Positions 36,672-44,339 of a stretch of 64,000 bases of DNA are shown in pieces. The notes below the pieces were generated by a model. The model saw only the letters and a program-made list of their open reading frames with translations, did no database searches and had not been told where the DNA came from. The position numbers and the translations under genes are program-made. This DNA is from Roseibium porphyridii (GTDB lineage Bacteria; Pseudomonadota; Alphaproteobacteria; Rhizobiales; Stappiaceae), in the NCBI RefSeq assembly GCF_026191725.2, contig NZ_CP120863.1, positions 3,266,001 to 3,330,000 on the forward strand. The letters run 5' to 3'. Each line of letters starts with the position of its first letter. Within the stretch, counting starts at the first letter, position 1.

Positions 36672-37565
36672 ATGAAGAAGCCAATTCGCAAGGCCGTGCT
36701 CCCTGTCGCCGGTCTCGGGACAAGATTTCTGCCGGCCACCAAGGCCGTGCCGAAGGAAATGCTCACAATTGTTGACCGGCCAATCATCCAATACGTTGTC
36801 GATGAAGCAAGAGCGGCTGGAATTGAGCACATTGTTTTTGTGACCGGGCGCAACAAGCATGTCATCGAGGATCACTTCGACATGGCATACGAGCTTGAGG
36901 ACACCCTCCGATCCAGGAACAAGGATGCTGCGCTCGACCTGTTGGAGAAACACCGGCCTGAGCCTGGTTCCACAAGTTTCACCCGCCAGCAAGCGCCCCT
37001 TGGTCTTGGGCACGCGATATGGTGTGCCCGAGATATTATTGGCGATGAACCATTTGCGATCCTGCTACCAGATGTGATTATCAAATCCCAGGTCAGTTGC
37101 CTCAGACAGATGGTTGATCTGTACGACCAGACAGGCGGCAATGTGATCGCTGTTGAGGAAGTTCCGGAAGATCAGACCCATCAATATGGGATTGTCGAGC
37201 TTGCCGAAAAGATCAACGACAATGCCAGCAAGATTTCGAATATGGTTGAAAAACCTGCACCGGGTACCGCACCTTCAAACCTGATGATAACTGGCAGATA
37301 TATTCTACAACCCGAAATTTTTGAACTTTTGTCAAACCAGACCAAAGGCGCTGGCGGCGAGATTCAGCTGACTGACAGTATGCTCTCCATGATGAAAAAT
37401 CAGTCCTTTGCATCGCTCAAGTTCGAAGGCCGAAGCTACGATTGCGGCAGTAAACCGGGCTTTCTGTCAGCTAACATCGCATTCGGAATGGACGATCCTG
37501 CTCTTGCGGAAGAATTGGTTCCATTCATGAAGGAAATGATCCGGCAGCCACTGGCCGCTGAATAA
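36672..37565 (+). CDS. galU: UTP-glucose-1-phosphate uridylyltransferase
   Basis: Makes UDP-glucose from UTP and glucose-1-phosphate, the precursor of exopolysaccharide, LPS and glucans. The 297-residue protein starts with the nucleotidyltransferase signature VAGLGTRFLPATKAVPKEML (residues 13-32). It then has DRPIIQYVVDEARAAGIEH, LGLGHAIWCA, EKPAPGTAPSNL and KGAGGEIQLTDSM. The ATG at 36672, with GGAAGG upstream, gives the canonical start MKKPIRKAVLPV; a longer frame to 36609 adds an unconserved tail. The downstream nucleotide-sugar dehydrogenase points to a polysaccharide role. Confidence 0.97.
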   Translation: MKKPIRKAVLPVAGLGTRFLPATKAVPKEMLTIVDRPIIQYVVDEARAAGIEHIVFVTGRNKHVIEDHFDMAYELEDTLRSRNKDAALDLLEKHRPEPGSTSFTRQQAPLGLGHAIWCARDIIGDEPFAILLPDVIIKSQVSCLRQMVDLYDQTGGNVIAVEEVPEDQTHQYGIVELAEKINDNASKISNMVEKPAPGTAPSNLMITGRYILQPEIFELLSNQTKGAGGEIQLTDSMLSMMKNQSFASLKFEGRSYDCGSKPGFLSANIAFGMDDPALAEELVPFMKEMIRQPLAAE

Positions 37566-37619
37566 AAGCGGCCAGATTGCCTGCGGGCTTGAAAAGACTT
37601 CAAAGAACGGATTAGGACT

Positions 37620-37659
37620 GAGCCGGATCACCAGCAGGTGGTTCGGCTCTTTCATTTTT
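37620..37659 (+). terminator. Terminator-like hairpin just before the nucleotide-sugar dehydrogenase
   Basis: A 13-bp stem with two G-T pairs, GAGCCGGATCACC (37620-37632) / GGTGGTTCGGCTC (37637-37649), loop AGCA, is followed by TTTCATTTTT. It ends only 11 bases before the ATG at 37671, with the AGGAACC ribosome binding site in between. It can end galU transcription or act as an attenuator in the leader of the next gene. Confidence 0.8.
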
Positions 37660-37670
37660 CAGGAACCTCC

Positions 37671-38975
37671 ATGATTTCTCGTAATCTTTCCCAGCTCAAG
37701 ATAGCCGTTATCGGTCTTGGATATGTCGGCTTGCCGGTGGCTGTCGCGTTTGCTGGGAAGGGCTACGATGTTCTTGGCTACGATATCAGCCAAGGCAGAC
37801 TTGATGAGTTGAAAGCTGGAAGCGACAGCACAGCTTCGGTTTCGACGGCAGAGCTCAACCAGCACTGCCTGTCTTTTTCCTCAGATGAGGCATTACTCAA
37901 AGACTGCGATGTTTTTATCGTTGCAGTCCCCACGCCTGTGGATGACGCAAAACGACCGGACCTGACACCTTTCAAAGGTGCCGCTGAAACTGTCGGTCGC
38001 AATATGAAGCGCGGCTCAATTGTCGTTTTTGAATCGACGGTTTTTCCTGGGGCAACCGAAGAGGTTGCCGTGCCCCTGCTTGAACACGCGTCACAGCTAA
38101 CTTTGAATGATGGATTTGAGGTCGGGTATTCGCCCGAACGAATAAACCCGGGCGATGGCCAACGCGGATTTTCCGACATTACCAAGATTGTTTCCGCGTC
38201 TTCTGAAACAGCCATAGAAATCCTCGCAGACCTCTATGGCAGTGTGGTCAGTGCCGGCATACACAAGGCCCCTTCTATCAAGGTGGCGGAAGCGTCCAAG
38301 GTTATTGAAAACACTCAACGCGATCTGAACATCGCATTGATGAACGAACTATCGATGATGTTTCACCAAATAGGGATCGACACTCGAGATGTTTTGGCCG
38401 GGTCCGCGACGAAATGGAATTTTCTACCGTTTCAACCTGGATTGGTCGGTGGCCACTGTATCGGGGTAGATCCCTACTACCTCACCCACAAGGCACATGA
38501 AATCGGTATGACGCCGCAAGTAATCCTGGCTGGCCGAGGTACCAATGAAGCGATGCCTGGATTTGTTGCCGGGAAGGTCATCCAGGAAAGCGTGAAGCTC
38601 GGTCAGCCGATGCCGCTGAAAATTGCGGTTCTCGGAATTACCTATAAGGCTGACGTTCCAGACACTCGAAATTCGAAGGTCGTGGACCTGATACACGAGC
38701 TTGAGAAGTTCGGTGCTGAGGTTCTCGTCCATGATCCACTCGCCGATCATGATCAGGTCAGGGAAGAATATGGCATCGACCTGAGCGATCTTGATCAGCT
38801 ACAAGAATCACATGTTGTGGTACTTGCGGTTCCGCATACGCAATTTTTACAAGGCCATGATGGCTGGCAGATGACGACCTCGGTTTTGAAAAACAGCACG
38901 GGCCTTGTTGCAGACATACCAGCTGTTCTTGATCGCGAAACTGTGCCTGACAACGTAACGCTGTGGCGCCTTTGA
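37671..38975 (+). CDS. Nucleotide-sugar dehydrogenase (TviB/WbpA-like)
   Basis: A 434-residue UDP-sugar 6-dehydrogenase, which oxidises the C6 hydroxyl of a UDP-hexose (glucose or an N-acetylated sugar) to a uronic acid. It has the Rossmann motif VIGLGYVGLPVAVAFA (about 12-27), VPTPVDDAKRPDLTP, ESTVFPGATEE, the catalytic cysteine in GGHCIGVDPYYLTHKA (about 262-277) and LGITYKADVPDTRNSK. The GGHCIGVDPYYL form matches UDP-GlcNAc or UDP-GalNAc dehydrogenases (WbpA/WbpO/TviB) better than plain UDP-glucose dehydrogenase. Clustering with galU suggests a cell-surface polysaccharide. Confidence 0.92.
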   Translation: MISRNLSQLKIAVIGLGYVGLPVAVAFAGKGYDVLGYDISQGRLDELKAGSDSTASVSTAELNQHCLSFSSDEALLKDCDVFIVAVPTPVDDAKRPDLTPFKGAAETVGRNMKRGSIVVFESTVFPGATEEVAVPLLEHASQLTLNDGFEVGYSPERINPGDGQRGFSDITKIVSASSETAIEILADLYGSVVSAGIHKAPSIKVAEASKVIENTQRDLNIALMNELSMMFHQIGIDTRDVLAGSATKWNFLPFQPGLVGGHCIGVDPYYLTHKAHEIGMTPQVILAGRGTNEAMPGFVAGKVIQESVKLGQPMPLKIAVLGITYKADVPDTRNSKVVDLIHELEKFGAEVLVHDPLADHDQVREEYGIDLSDLDQLQESHVVVLAVPHTQFLQGHDGWQMTTSVLKNSTGLVADIPAVLDRETVPDNVTLWRL

Positions 38976-39158
38976 TTTTTCAAGCTTTTTTAGAATCGCA
39001 ACCGAGTAAAAACAGGAAATTATAGACGTCTTTATTATTATTATTTCGTTTTCGGCAAAAGAAGACTGCCTGTTGACGTCGGGGATTACTCTCATTTTGC
39101 GATCTGGTTAAACAATTGCGCCGTATACTGATCGGGTTCAGAAAAGGAGACACCGATC

Positions 39159-39593
39159 ATGGCTCAAACTCGTTTCTGGAAGACAGCGGCAGCTGCGGGT
39201 CTTGGCGCTCTCTTATGTCTGGGCGCCGCACAGGCTGAGGAAGCGCCAGACAGTGGCGTTTTCCAAAAAATCATCAAAAACCAGATGACAGCCTTTGCCT
39301 CCGGGAATGCCAAGGCGGCCTTCTCTTTCGCCACTAACTCTCTTCAGCAGCAATTCCAGACGCCTGAGTTTTTCATGGAAATGGTGCGTCAGGGATACCA
39401 ACCGGTGTTCCGGCCCAAGAGCGTTACCTTTGGGCAATCCAAGATGACGAAGCTGGGGCCAACCCAGGAAGTTTACGTTACTGGACCCAAGGGTAAAAAC
39501 TGGCTTGCGCTCTACAGTTTCGAAAAACAGGACGATGGCTCCTGGCGCATATCTGGCTGTTACCTGACCAAGTCAGACGGGATTTCTGCTTAA
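39159..39593 (+). CDS. DUF4864 secreted protein
   Basis: A 144-residue protein with a clear Sec signal (residues 1-26, ending GAAQA), giving a periplasmic domain of about 118 residues. The domain matches DUF4864: IIKNQMTAFASGNAKAAFSFA, FMEMVRQGYQPVFRPKSVTFG and a final YSFEKQDDGSWRISGCYL. The fold is probably NTF2/SnoaL-like; the function is unknown. A TATACT (39124-39129) lies just upstream and is a possible -10 box. A 7-bp repeat TGATCGG/CCGATCA brackets the AAGGAG ribosome binding site and touches the ATG. It is convergent with tgt. Confidence 0.88.
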   Translation: MAQTRFWKTAAAAGLGALLCLGAAQAEEAPDSGVFQKIIKNQMTAFASGNAKAAFSFATNSLQQQFQTPEFFMEMVRQGYQPVFRPKSVTFGQSKMTKLGPTQEVYVTGPKGKNWLALYSFEKQDDGSWRISGCYLTKSDGISA

Positions 39594-39632
39594 TCCGGCA
39601 GGATCAGCGTTGTCGTTGTCATCACGGCGGGT

Positions 39633-40784
39633 TTAGTGCGCGGGAATATCACCCCGTGCCCAATCTTCCTTGGTTCTTGAATAGAAGTCGTCAAAGTGAC
39701 CCGCCTCGATGGCATCACGCATGCCCTGCATGAGGTGCTGGTAGTAAGCAATGTTGTTCCAGGTCAACAGCATACCTGCGAGCCCTTCCCCCGATCGAAC
39801 CAGGTGATGCAGATAGGCCCTGCTGTAGATGCTGGAGGCTGGGCAACTGCTCTCGTCATCGAGTGGCCTTGGATCGTCCTGGTGACGCGCGTTTTTTAGA
39901 TTGACCTTGCCAAAACGGGTATAGGCCAAGCCGTGTCGGCCGGCTCGCGTTGGCATAACGCAATCGAATTGATCAATACCTCGCTTGACACTTTCAAGAA
40001 GGTCATCAGGAGTGCCTACTCCCATAAGATACCGAGGCTTGTCAGTCGGCATGACAGGTGTCGTGATGTCGAGCATACTCAACATAACTTCTTGTGGTTC
40101 TCCTACGGCAAGCCCTCCGACTGAGTATCCTTCAAAGGGCATTTTCCCGAGTTCCTGTGCTGATCGGATCCGAAGGTCCGGCTGATCGCCACCTTGCACG
40201 ATTCCGTAAAGTCCTTGCCCTTTTTGGGGACCGCTCATGTCTTCAAACTGCCTTCGGGAGCGTTCTGCCCACCTAAGCGACAGCTCCATGGCGCGCTGCA
40301 CCTCTTCTTTCGGGCTTGGAAGTTTGATGCATTCATCAAGCTGCATCTGAATATCCGATCCAAGCAAGCCTTGAATCTCGACCGAGCGTTCCGGTGTCAA
40401 GTGATGCTTGGAACCATCGATATGACTTTGAAAACGGACGCCGTCTTCATCCAGTTTGCGCAGTTGAGCGAGAGACATCACCTGAAATCCGCCACTGTCG
40501 GTTAGGATCGTATGCGGCCAATTCATGAACTTGTGCAATCCGCCAAGTTTTTCGACCCGCTCGGCCGTTGGTCGAAGCATCAGGTGGTAGGTGTTGCCAA
40601 GGACAACATCCGCACCGGTTTCACGCACCTGTTCAGGATACATGGCCTTGACCGTTGCCTGTGTGCCCACCGGCATAAAGGCAGGAGTGCGGACCACGCC
40701 GTGTGGTGTTGTAATTTCTCCCCGACGCGCCATTCCGTCGGATGAAATCAACTTGAAACCAAACTTTTTGTTCTGCTCGGTCAT
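39633..40784 (-). CDS. tgt: tRNA-guanine transglycosylase
   Basis: Exchanges G34 of GU(N) anticodons for preQ1 on the way to queuosine. The 383-residue protein has [12 protein letters not shown] (about 94-105, Asp96), GGLAVGEP (about 223-230) and the catalytic [10 protein letters not shown] (271-280, Asp274). The zinc site is unusual. Where the family has C-x-C-x2-C, this protein has SSCPASS, keeping only Cys314, although the later YLHHL His is present. The ATG at 40784 gives the expected N-terminus; the frame continues upstream to 40916 through the queA overlap region. It lies 7 bases after queA in one operon. Confidence 0.96.
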   Translation of the reverse strand: MTEQNKKFGFKLISSDGMARRGEITTPHGVVRTPAFMPVGTQATVKAMYPEQVRETGADVVLGNTYHLMLRPTAERVEKLGGLHKFMNWPHTILTDSGGFQVMSLAQLRKLDEDGVRFQSHIDGSKHHLTPERSVEIQGLLGSDIQMQLDECIKLPSPKEEVQRAMELSLRWAERSRRQFEDMSGPQKGQGLYGIVQGGDQPDLRIRSAQELGKMPFEGYSVGGLAVGEPQEVMLSMLDITTPVMPTDKPRYLMGVGTPDDLLESVKRGIDQFDCVMPTRAGRHGLAYTRFGKVNLKNARHQDDPRPLDDESSCPASSIYSRAYLHHLVRSGEGLAGMLLTWNNIAYYQHLMQGMRDAIEAGHFDDFYSRTKEDWARGDIPAH

Positions 40785-40791
40785 GATGTTC

Positions 40792-41865
40792 CTAAACCGC
40801 GCCTTGCTGCGGAAACAGCAAAGAGGCGTCGCCATAGCTATAGAAGCGATAGTTTTGTTCAATCGCGTGTTGGTATGCGGTGCGCATTGTCTCAAGCCCG
40901 GAAAACGCCGACACAAGCATGAACAACGTAGATCGTGGAAGATGGAAATTGGTCATCAAAGCATCGATCGCGCGGAAGCGATAACCGGGAGTAATGAAGA
41001 TTGCGGTCTCACCGGCAAACGCGGTTATTTCACCCGTGATCTGGGCAGAGCTTTCCAGAATACGCAATGAGGTCGTTCCGACACTGACAACTCTGTTGCC
41101 CCGCGCTTTTACAGCCCTCAGCGCTTTGGCAGTTTGTTCGGAGATCGCTCCCCACTCGGCGTGCATCTTGTGGTCGTTGGTGTCTTCTGCTTTCACCGGC
41201 AGAAACGTTCCGGCACCGACATGTAGCGTCACGCGGTGCTGTTCCACACCTTGCTGCGTCAATGCTTCCAGAAGATCCGGCGTAAAATGCAGACCGGCGG
41301 TTGGGGCTGCTACAGCGCCGTCCTTTTCGGCAAATATTGTCTGGTAGTCTTTGCGATCCTGTTCATCTTCTCCGCGTTTTTGGGCGATGTAAGGTGGTAG
41401 AGGAATATGCCCTACGGCCGCGATGGCCTCGTCAAGTGCGGGACCGTCTCTGTCAAAAACGAGAAGAACTTCACCACCGTCAGCTTTTTCCGCAACTTCT
41501 GCAGTCAGTCTTGCCCCAAATCCTTCGAATAGGATGGCGTCGCCAACTTGAAGTTTCTTTGCCGGACGGACAAAAGCCTTCCAGCTGTTTGAAGAAGTCC
41601 GCATATGGAGGGTTGCGCCCACTCCAGCGCTGATGTCACCGCGCAATCGTGTCCCTTCAAGTTGCGCAGGAATTACGCGCGTGTCGTTGAATACAAGTGC
41701 ATCGCCGGGCTTCAATATATTGCTCAGATCCCGTACGCCCTTATCGGATAGCGGGAGGTTTTCATCGGGTTTGACAACAAGCATACGTGCCGAATCCCGC
41801 GGCCTTGCCGGACGCAATGCGATCCGCTCGTTTGGGAGGTCAAAATCAAAGGTATCAACGCGCAT
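40792..41865 (-). CDS. queA: S-adenosylmethionine:tRNA ribosyltransferase-isomerase
   Basis: Adds the cyclopentenediol moiety to preQ1-tRNA using the ribosyl part of SAM, the step after Tgt. The 357-residue protein matches family length. Motifs are [24 protein letters not shown] at the N-terminus, [33 protein letters not shown] and [19 protein letters not shown]. It is directly followed by tgt, so both queuosine steps are made from one transcript. A strong hairpin lies between it and the upstream cyclophilin gene. Confidence 0.97.
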   Translation of the reverse strand: MRVDTFDFDLPNERIALRPARPRDSARMLVVKPDENLPLSDKGVRDLSNILKPGDALVFNDTRVIPAQLEGTRLRGDISAGVGATLHMRTSSNSWKAFVRPAKKLQVGDAILFEGFGARLTAEVAEKADGGEVLLVFDRDGPALDEAIAAVGHIPLPPYIAQKRGEDEQDRKDYQTIFAEKDGAVAAPTAGLHFTPDLLEALTQQGVEQHRVTLHVGAGTFLPVKAEDTNDHKMHAEWGAISEQTAKALRAVKARGNRVVSVGTTSLRILESSAQITGEITAFAGETAIFITPGYRFRAIDALMTNFHLPRSTLFMLVSAFSGLETMRTAYQHAIEQNYRFYSYGDASLLFPQQGAV

Positions 41866-42007
41866 GACGCTCAGATTGTTCGCTAGTCTTGAGTTTCTGA
41901 ACTACGTGCACAGCACCGCTTGAGGTGAACCGGACAAGATCAGGTCAGCGGCTCATAAAGGGCGATCGAGATCCGGTCAACACAAGGAACCCAATTCCGG
42001 CACCAGT

Positions 42008-42042
42008 TAAAACGGCGCGGCATATTCTGCCGCGCCGTTTCA
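42008..42042. terminator. Terminator between the cyclophilin pair and queA
   Basis: A perfect 12-bp stem AACGGCGCGGCA (42011-42022) / TGCCGCGCCGTT (42028-42039) with loop TATTC. On the minus strand it is followed by TTTTAAC. It lies 28 bases after the stop of the cytoplasmic cyclophilin and separates it from queA-tgt. Confidence 0.88.
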
Positions 42043-42067
42043 ATAGAAAAAACTGCAAATTCTGGTA

Positions 42068-42541
42068 TCAAGCCGCGTCGGCGGCGACTTTCAACGACAC
42101 GATGTTGTCGGGATCGACCACTGGTTCGCCGCGTTTGATCTTGTCGACATTGTCCATGCCGTCGATTACGACGCCCCAAACCGTGTACTGACCATCAAGC
42201 CAAGGTGCATCGGTGAAACAGATGAAAAACTGGCTATCGCCTGAATTGGGATCCATGGCACGGGCCATGGAACAAGTGCCGCGGATGTGTTTTTCCTGGC
42301 TGAACTCGGCCTTCAGTTTTTGACCGGAACCGCCGGTGCCTGTTCCTTGCGGACAACCGGTCTGGGCCATGAAGCCATCGATGACGCGGTGAAACACGAT
42401 GCCGTCGTAAAAGCCTTCGCGGACAAGTTCCTTGATCCGGGCAACATGCGTCGGCGCAAGGTCGGGTTTCAATTCGATAACGACCTGACCCTGGCTGGTT
42501 TCCATGATCAATGTGTTTTCGGCATCTGCAATTTCTGCCAT
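42068..42541 (-). CDS. Peptidyl-prolyl cis-trans isomerase, cytoplasmic cyclophilin
   Basis: A 157-residue cyclophilin that isomerises Xaa-Pro bonds in folding proteins. It lacks a signal peptide, unlike its neighbour. Core motifs are GIVFHRVIDGFMAQTGCPQG (about 49-68), SMARAMDPNSGDSQFFICF and GQYTVWGVVIDGMDNVDKI. The ATG at 42541, with AGGAG upstream, was chosen; the open frame continues to 42691 but that stretch overlaps the neighbouring gene. Three Cys residues sit near the active-site loops. It is the second of two tandem cyclophilins. Confidence 0.94.
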   Translation of the reverse strand: MAEIADAENTLIMETSQGQVVIELKPDLAPTHVARIKELVREGFYDGIVFHRVIDGFMAQTGCPQGTGTGGSGQKLKAEFSQEKHIRGTCSMARAMDPNSGDSQFFICFTDAPWLDGQYTVWGVVIDGMDNVDKIKRGEPVVDPDNIVSLKVAADAA

Positions 42542-42584
42542 TTCATTCACTCCTTGAGTCCTAAACAGGGCGTTGTTAAGCAGA

Positions 42585-43121
42585 TTAGCCGGCGTCTGCG
42601 GCAACCTGCATCTTAATGATCTTGTCCGGGTTTGCAGGCGGTTCGCCGCGGGTGATCTTGTCAATGACATCCATGCCATCAACCACTTCACCGAACACGG
42701 TGTATTGTCCGTTCAGCCAGTCGCCATCGTTGAACATGATGAAAAACTGTGAGTTGGCGCTGTTCGGATCTGCTGCGCGAGCCATCCCAAGCGTACCGCG
42801 TTTGAAGGACGCATTGCTGAATTCGGCAGCAATGTCAGGAAGGTTAGATCCACCTCTGCCGGTTCCGGTCGGATCACCGGTTTGGGCCATGAAACCATCA
42901 ATCACCCGGTGAAAGACGATGCCGTCGTAGAAACCTTCTCGGGTCAATTGCTTGATGCGCTCCACATGGTTGGGCGCAACGTCGGGCCGAAGTTCTATCG
43001 TTACCCGTCCATCCTTCAAGTCGAGGTAAAGGGTGTTTTCGGGATCCGCTGCGTGAGCACCCAAAACGGGAAGGATCAGAAATGACGCCAGTACGGCGAA
43101 AACAGTAAACAATCGTGACAC
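42585..43121 (-). CDS. Peptidyl-prolyl cis-trans isomerase, periplasmic cyclophilin
   Basis: A 178-residue cyclophilin with a Sec signal peptide (residues 1-24, ending GAHA), so it folds proteins in the periplasm. Core motifs are GIVFHRVIDGFMAQTGDPTG, LGMARAADPNSANSQFFIMF and GQYTVFGEVVDGMDVIDKI. It closely resembles the cytoplasmic paralogue 43 bases downstream, which points to a tandem duplication followed by loss or gain of the signal. It lies 36 bases after coaD in the same direction. Confidence 0.95.
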   Translation of the reverse strand: MSRLFTVFAVLASFLILPVLGAHAADPENTLYLDLKDGRVTIELRPDVAPNHVERIKQLTREGFYDGIVFHRVIDGFMAQTGDPTGTGRGGSNLPDIAAEFSNASFKRGTLGMARAADPNSANSQFFIMFNDGDWLNGQYTVFGEVVDGMDVIDKITRGEPPANPDKIIKMQVAADAG

Positions 43122-43157
43122 TGGAGACTCCTAAGGTTCAGGTCAGAGGAAATTGAA

Positions 43158-43664
43158 TCATGAACCGGGTAACGCCCGTTGTCTGAGAGGCTCGGCAACC
43201 GGCTCCGGTACAAACGCGGATATTTCTCCGCCCATTTTTGCGATTTGACGTACCAACGTGGCCGTGATGTGGCGTACTTTCGGAGAAGCAGGCAAAAAAA
43301 CCGTCTTGATGTCTGGTTCAAGTGTGCCGTTCATGCCGGCCATTTGCATTTCATAGTCAAGGTCCGTTCCATCTCTGAGACCGCGCACAAGGTAGGCGGC
43401 ACCTTGTGTTTTGGCCGTGTTGATCACCAGATCTGAGAATGAAATTACCTCAACTCGGGCAGCTTCTTCGGGACTGAATTCAGCTCTAGCAGAGGTATGC
43501 AGCAGTTCAACGCGTTCCTCAAATGAGAATAGCGGTGTTTTTCCGGGATGAATCCCGATCGCCACCACCACCTTGTCAGCCAAGGCGAGTGACTGACGAA
43601 GAATATCCATGTGGCCGTTGGTGACCGGATCAAACGAGCCGGGATAGAGCGCAATACGAGTCAT
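43158..43664 (-). CDS. coaD: Phosphopantetheine adenylyltransferase
   Basis: Transfers AMP from ATP to 4'-phosphopantetheine, the fourth step of coenzyme A synthesis. The 168-residue protein begins [20 protein letters not shown] with the T/H-x-G-H nucleotide motif (residues 15-18) and has [22 protein letters not shown] (about 83-104). The ISSTxxR motif appears as ITATLVR. The ATG at 43664 is the canonical start; an open frame continues 10 codons upstream. The gyrA-coaD-cyclophilin order is common in alphaproteobacteria. Confidence 0.97.
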   Translation of the reverse strand: MTRIALYPGSFDPVTNGHMDILRQSLALADKVVVAIGIHPGKTPLFSFEERVELLHTSARAEFSPEEAARVEVISFSDLVINTAKTQGAAYLVRGLRDGTDLDYEMQMAGMNGTLEPDIKTVFLPASPKVRHITATLVRQIAKMGGEISAFVPEPVAEPLRQRALPGS

Positions 43665-43745
43665 GGCCTCTTCAATACTCCGGCAATACTCCACTCACAA
43701 GCCAAAGCCCCAGTACATTTGAATTTTTGCGGGCAACTGACATTT

Positions 43746-43761
43746 TGTGACGGTCATCACA
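43746..43761 (+). promoter_or_regulatory. CRP-like palindromic site
   Basis: TGTGACGGTCATCACA is an exact TGTGA-N6-TCACA palindrome, the core of Crp-family binding sites. It lies 69 bases before the start of the small membrane-protein gene at 43830 and 82 bases before the coaD start on the other strand. Crp-type regulators occur in this bacterial group, but the regulator here is not known. Confidence 0.45.
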
Positions 43762-43829
43762 TCTGTCTTTTCTTCTATGAGGCAAAGTGAGGTCATCGAA
43801 AACAGATGGCGTGAGCAGGAGCCAAGACA

Positions 43830-44246
43830 ATGAGGAGCTACGAAACTATCGACCGGACCGCAGATCAGACCGCGGCAAAGTCATTTATCATTCAGGCCAA
43901 GGCCGTTGATCCGGTGGCCAACTTCAAGATGGTTGCAATCTTTACGTTGGCGTTGCTGACAATGATCGCAGCGGGCGTAATGACAATGCACCCGAGCAAT
44001 GCCTCGCAGGCGCAGGATCTGAACAGCCTGGCGACACAAGGCATGATGGCTACCAAAGGTGATCGTGCAGCAATCTCTCAGACAGCCAATGGCTGTGAAA
44101 CACAGGCATGGGGTGCCTGGACCGAAGACTGTGCAGCAGCATTGACTGGCGCAAGCAAGGTTCGCAACGTTTCTTTCGTCACCGTTGAGAAACAGACCCC
44201 GTCCGTAAACGAAACAATTTTGGCCCGTTACCCAACGGCAAACTAA
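43830..44246 (+). CDS. Hypothetical protein with one transmembrane segment
   Basis: I do not recognise this 138-residue protein. It has a short cytoplasmic N-terminus, one membrane segment at about residues 33-52 (FKMVAIFTLALLTMIAAGVM) and a periplasmic part of about 85 residues. Two Cys (in NGCETQAWGAWTEDCAAAL, about 89-107) could form a disulfide. It is inserted on the opposite strand between gyrA and coaD. GGAG lies upstream of the ATG, and a CRP-like site stands 69 bases upstream. A hairpin terminator follows. These signals support a real gene. Confidence 0.75.
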   Translation: MRSYETIDRTADQTAAKSFIIQAKAVDPVANFKMVAIFTLALLTMIAAGVMTMHPSNASQAQDLNSLATQGMMATKGDRAAISQTANGCETQAWGAWTEDCAAALTGASKVRNVSFVTVEKQTPSVNETILARYPTAN

Positions 44247-44278
44247 GTCTTATCACAAGACCTCCCTCCCCAACGGCA

Positions 44279-44319
44279 AACAGCGGCTCAGGTTCCACCC
44301 TGGCCGCTGTTGTCGTTTT
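44279..44319 (+). terminator. Probable terminator after the small membrane-protein gene
   Basis: A stem AACAGCGGC (44279-44287) / GCCGCTGTT (44303-44311) with a 15-base loop is followed by GTCGTTTTA. It lies between convergent genes, 32 bases after the stop. Confidence 0.65.
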
Positions 44320-44339
44320 AAGCGCGTCGTTTGGCTCTA

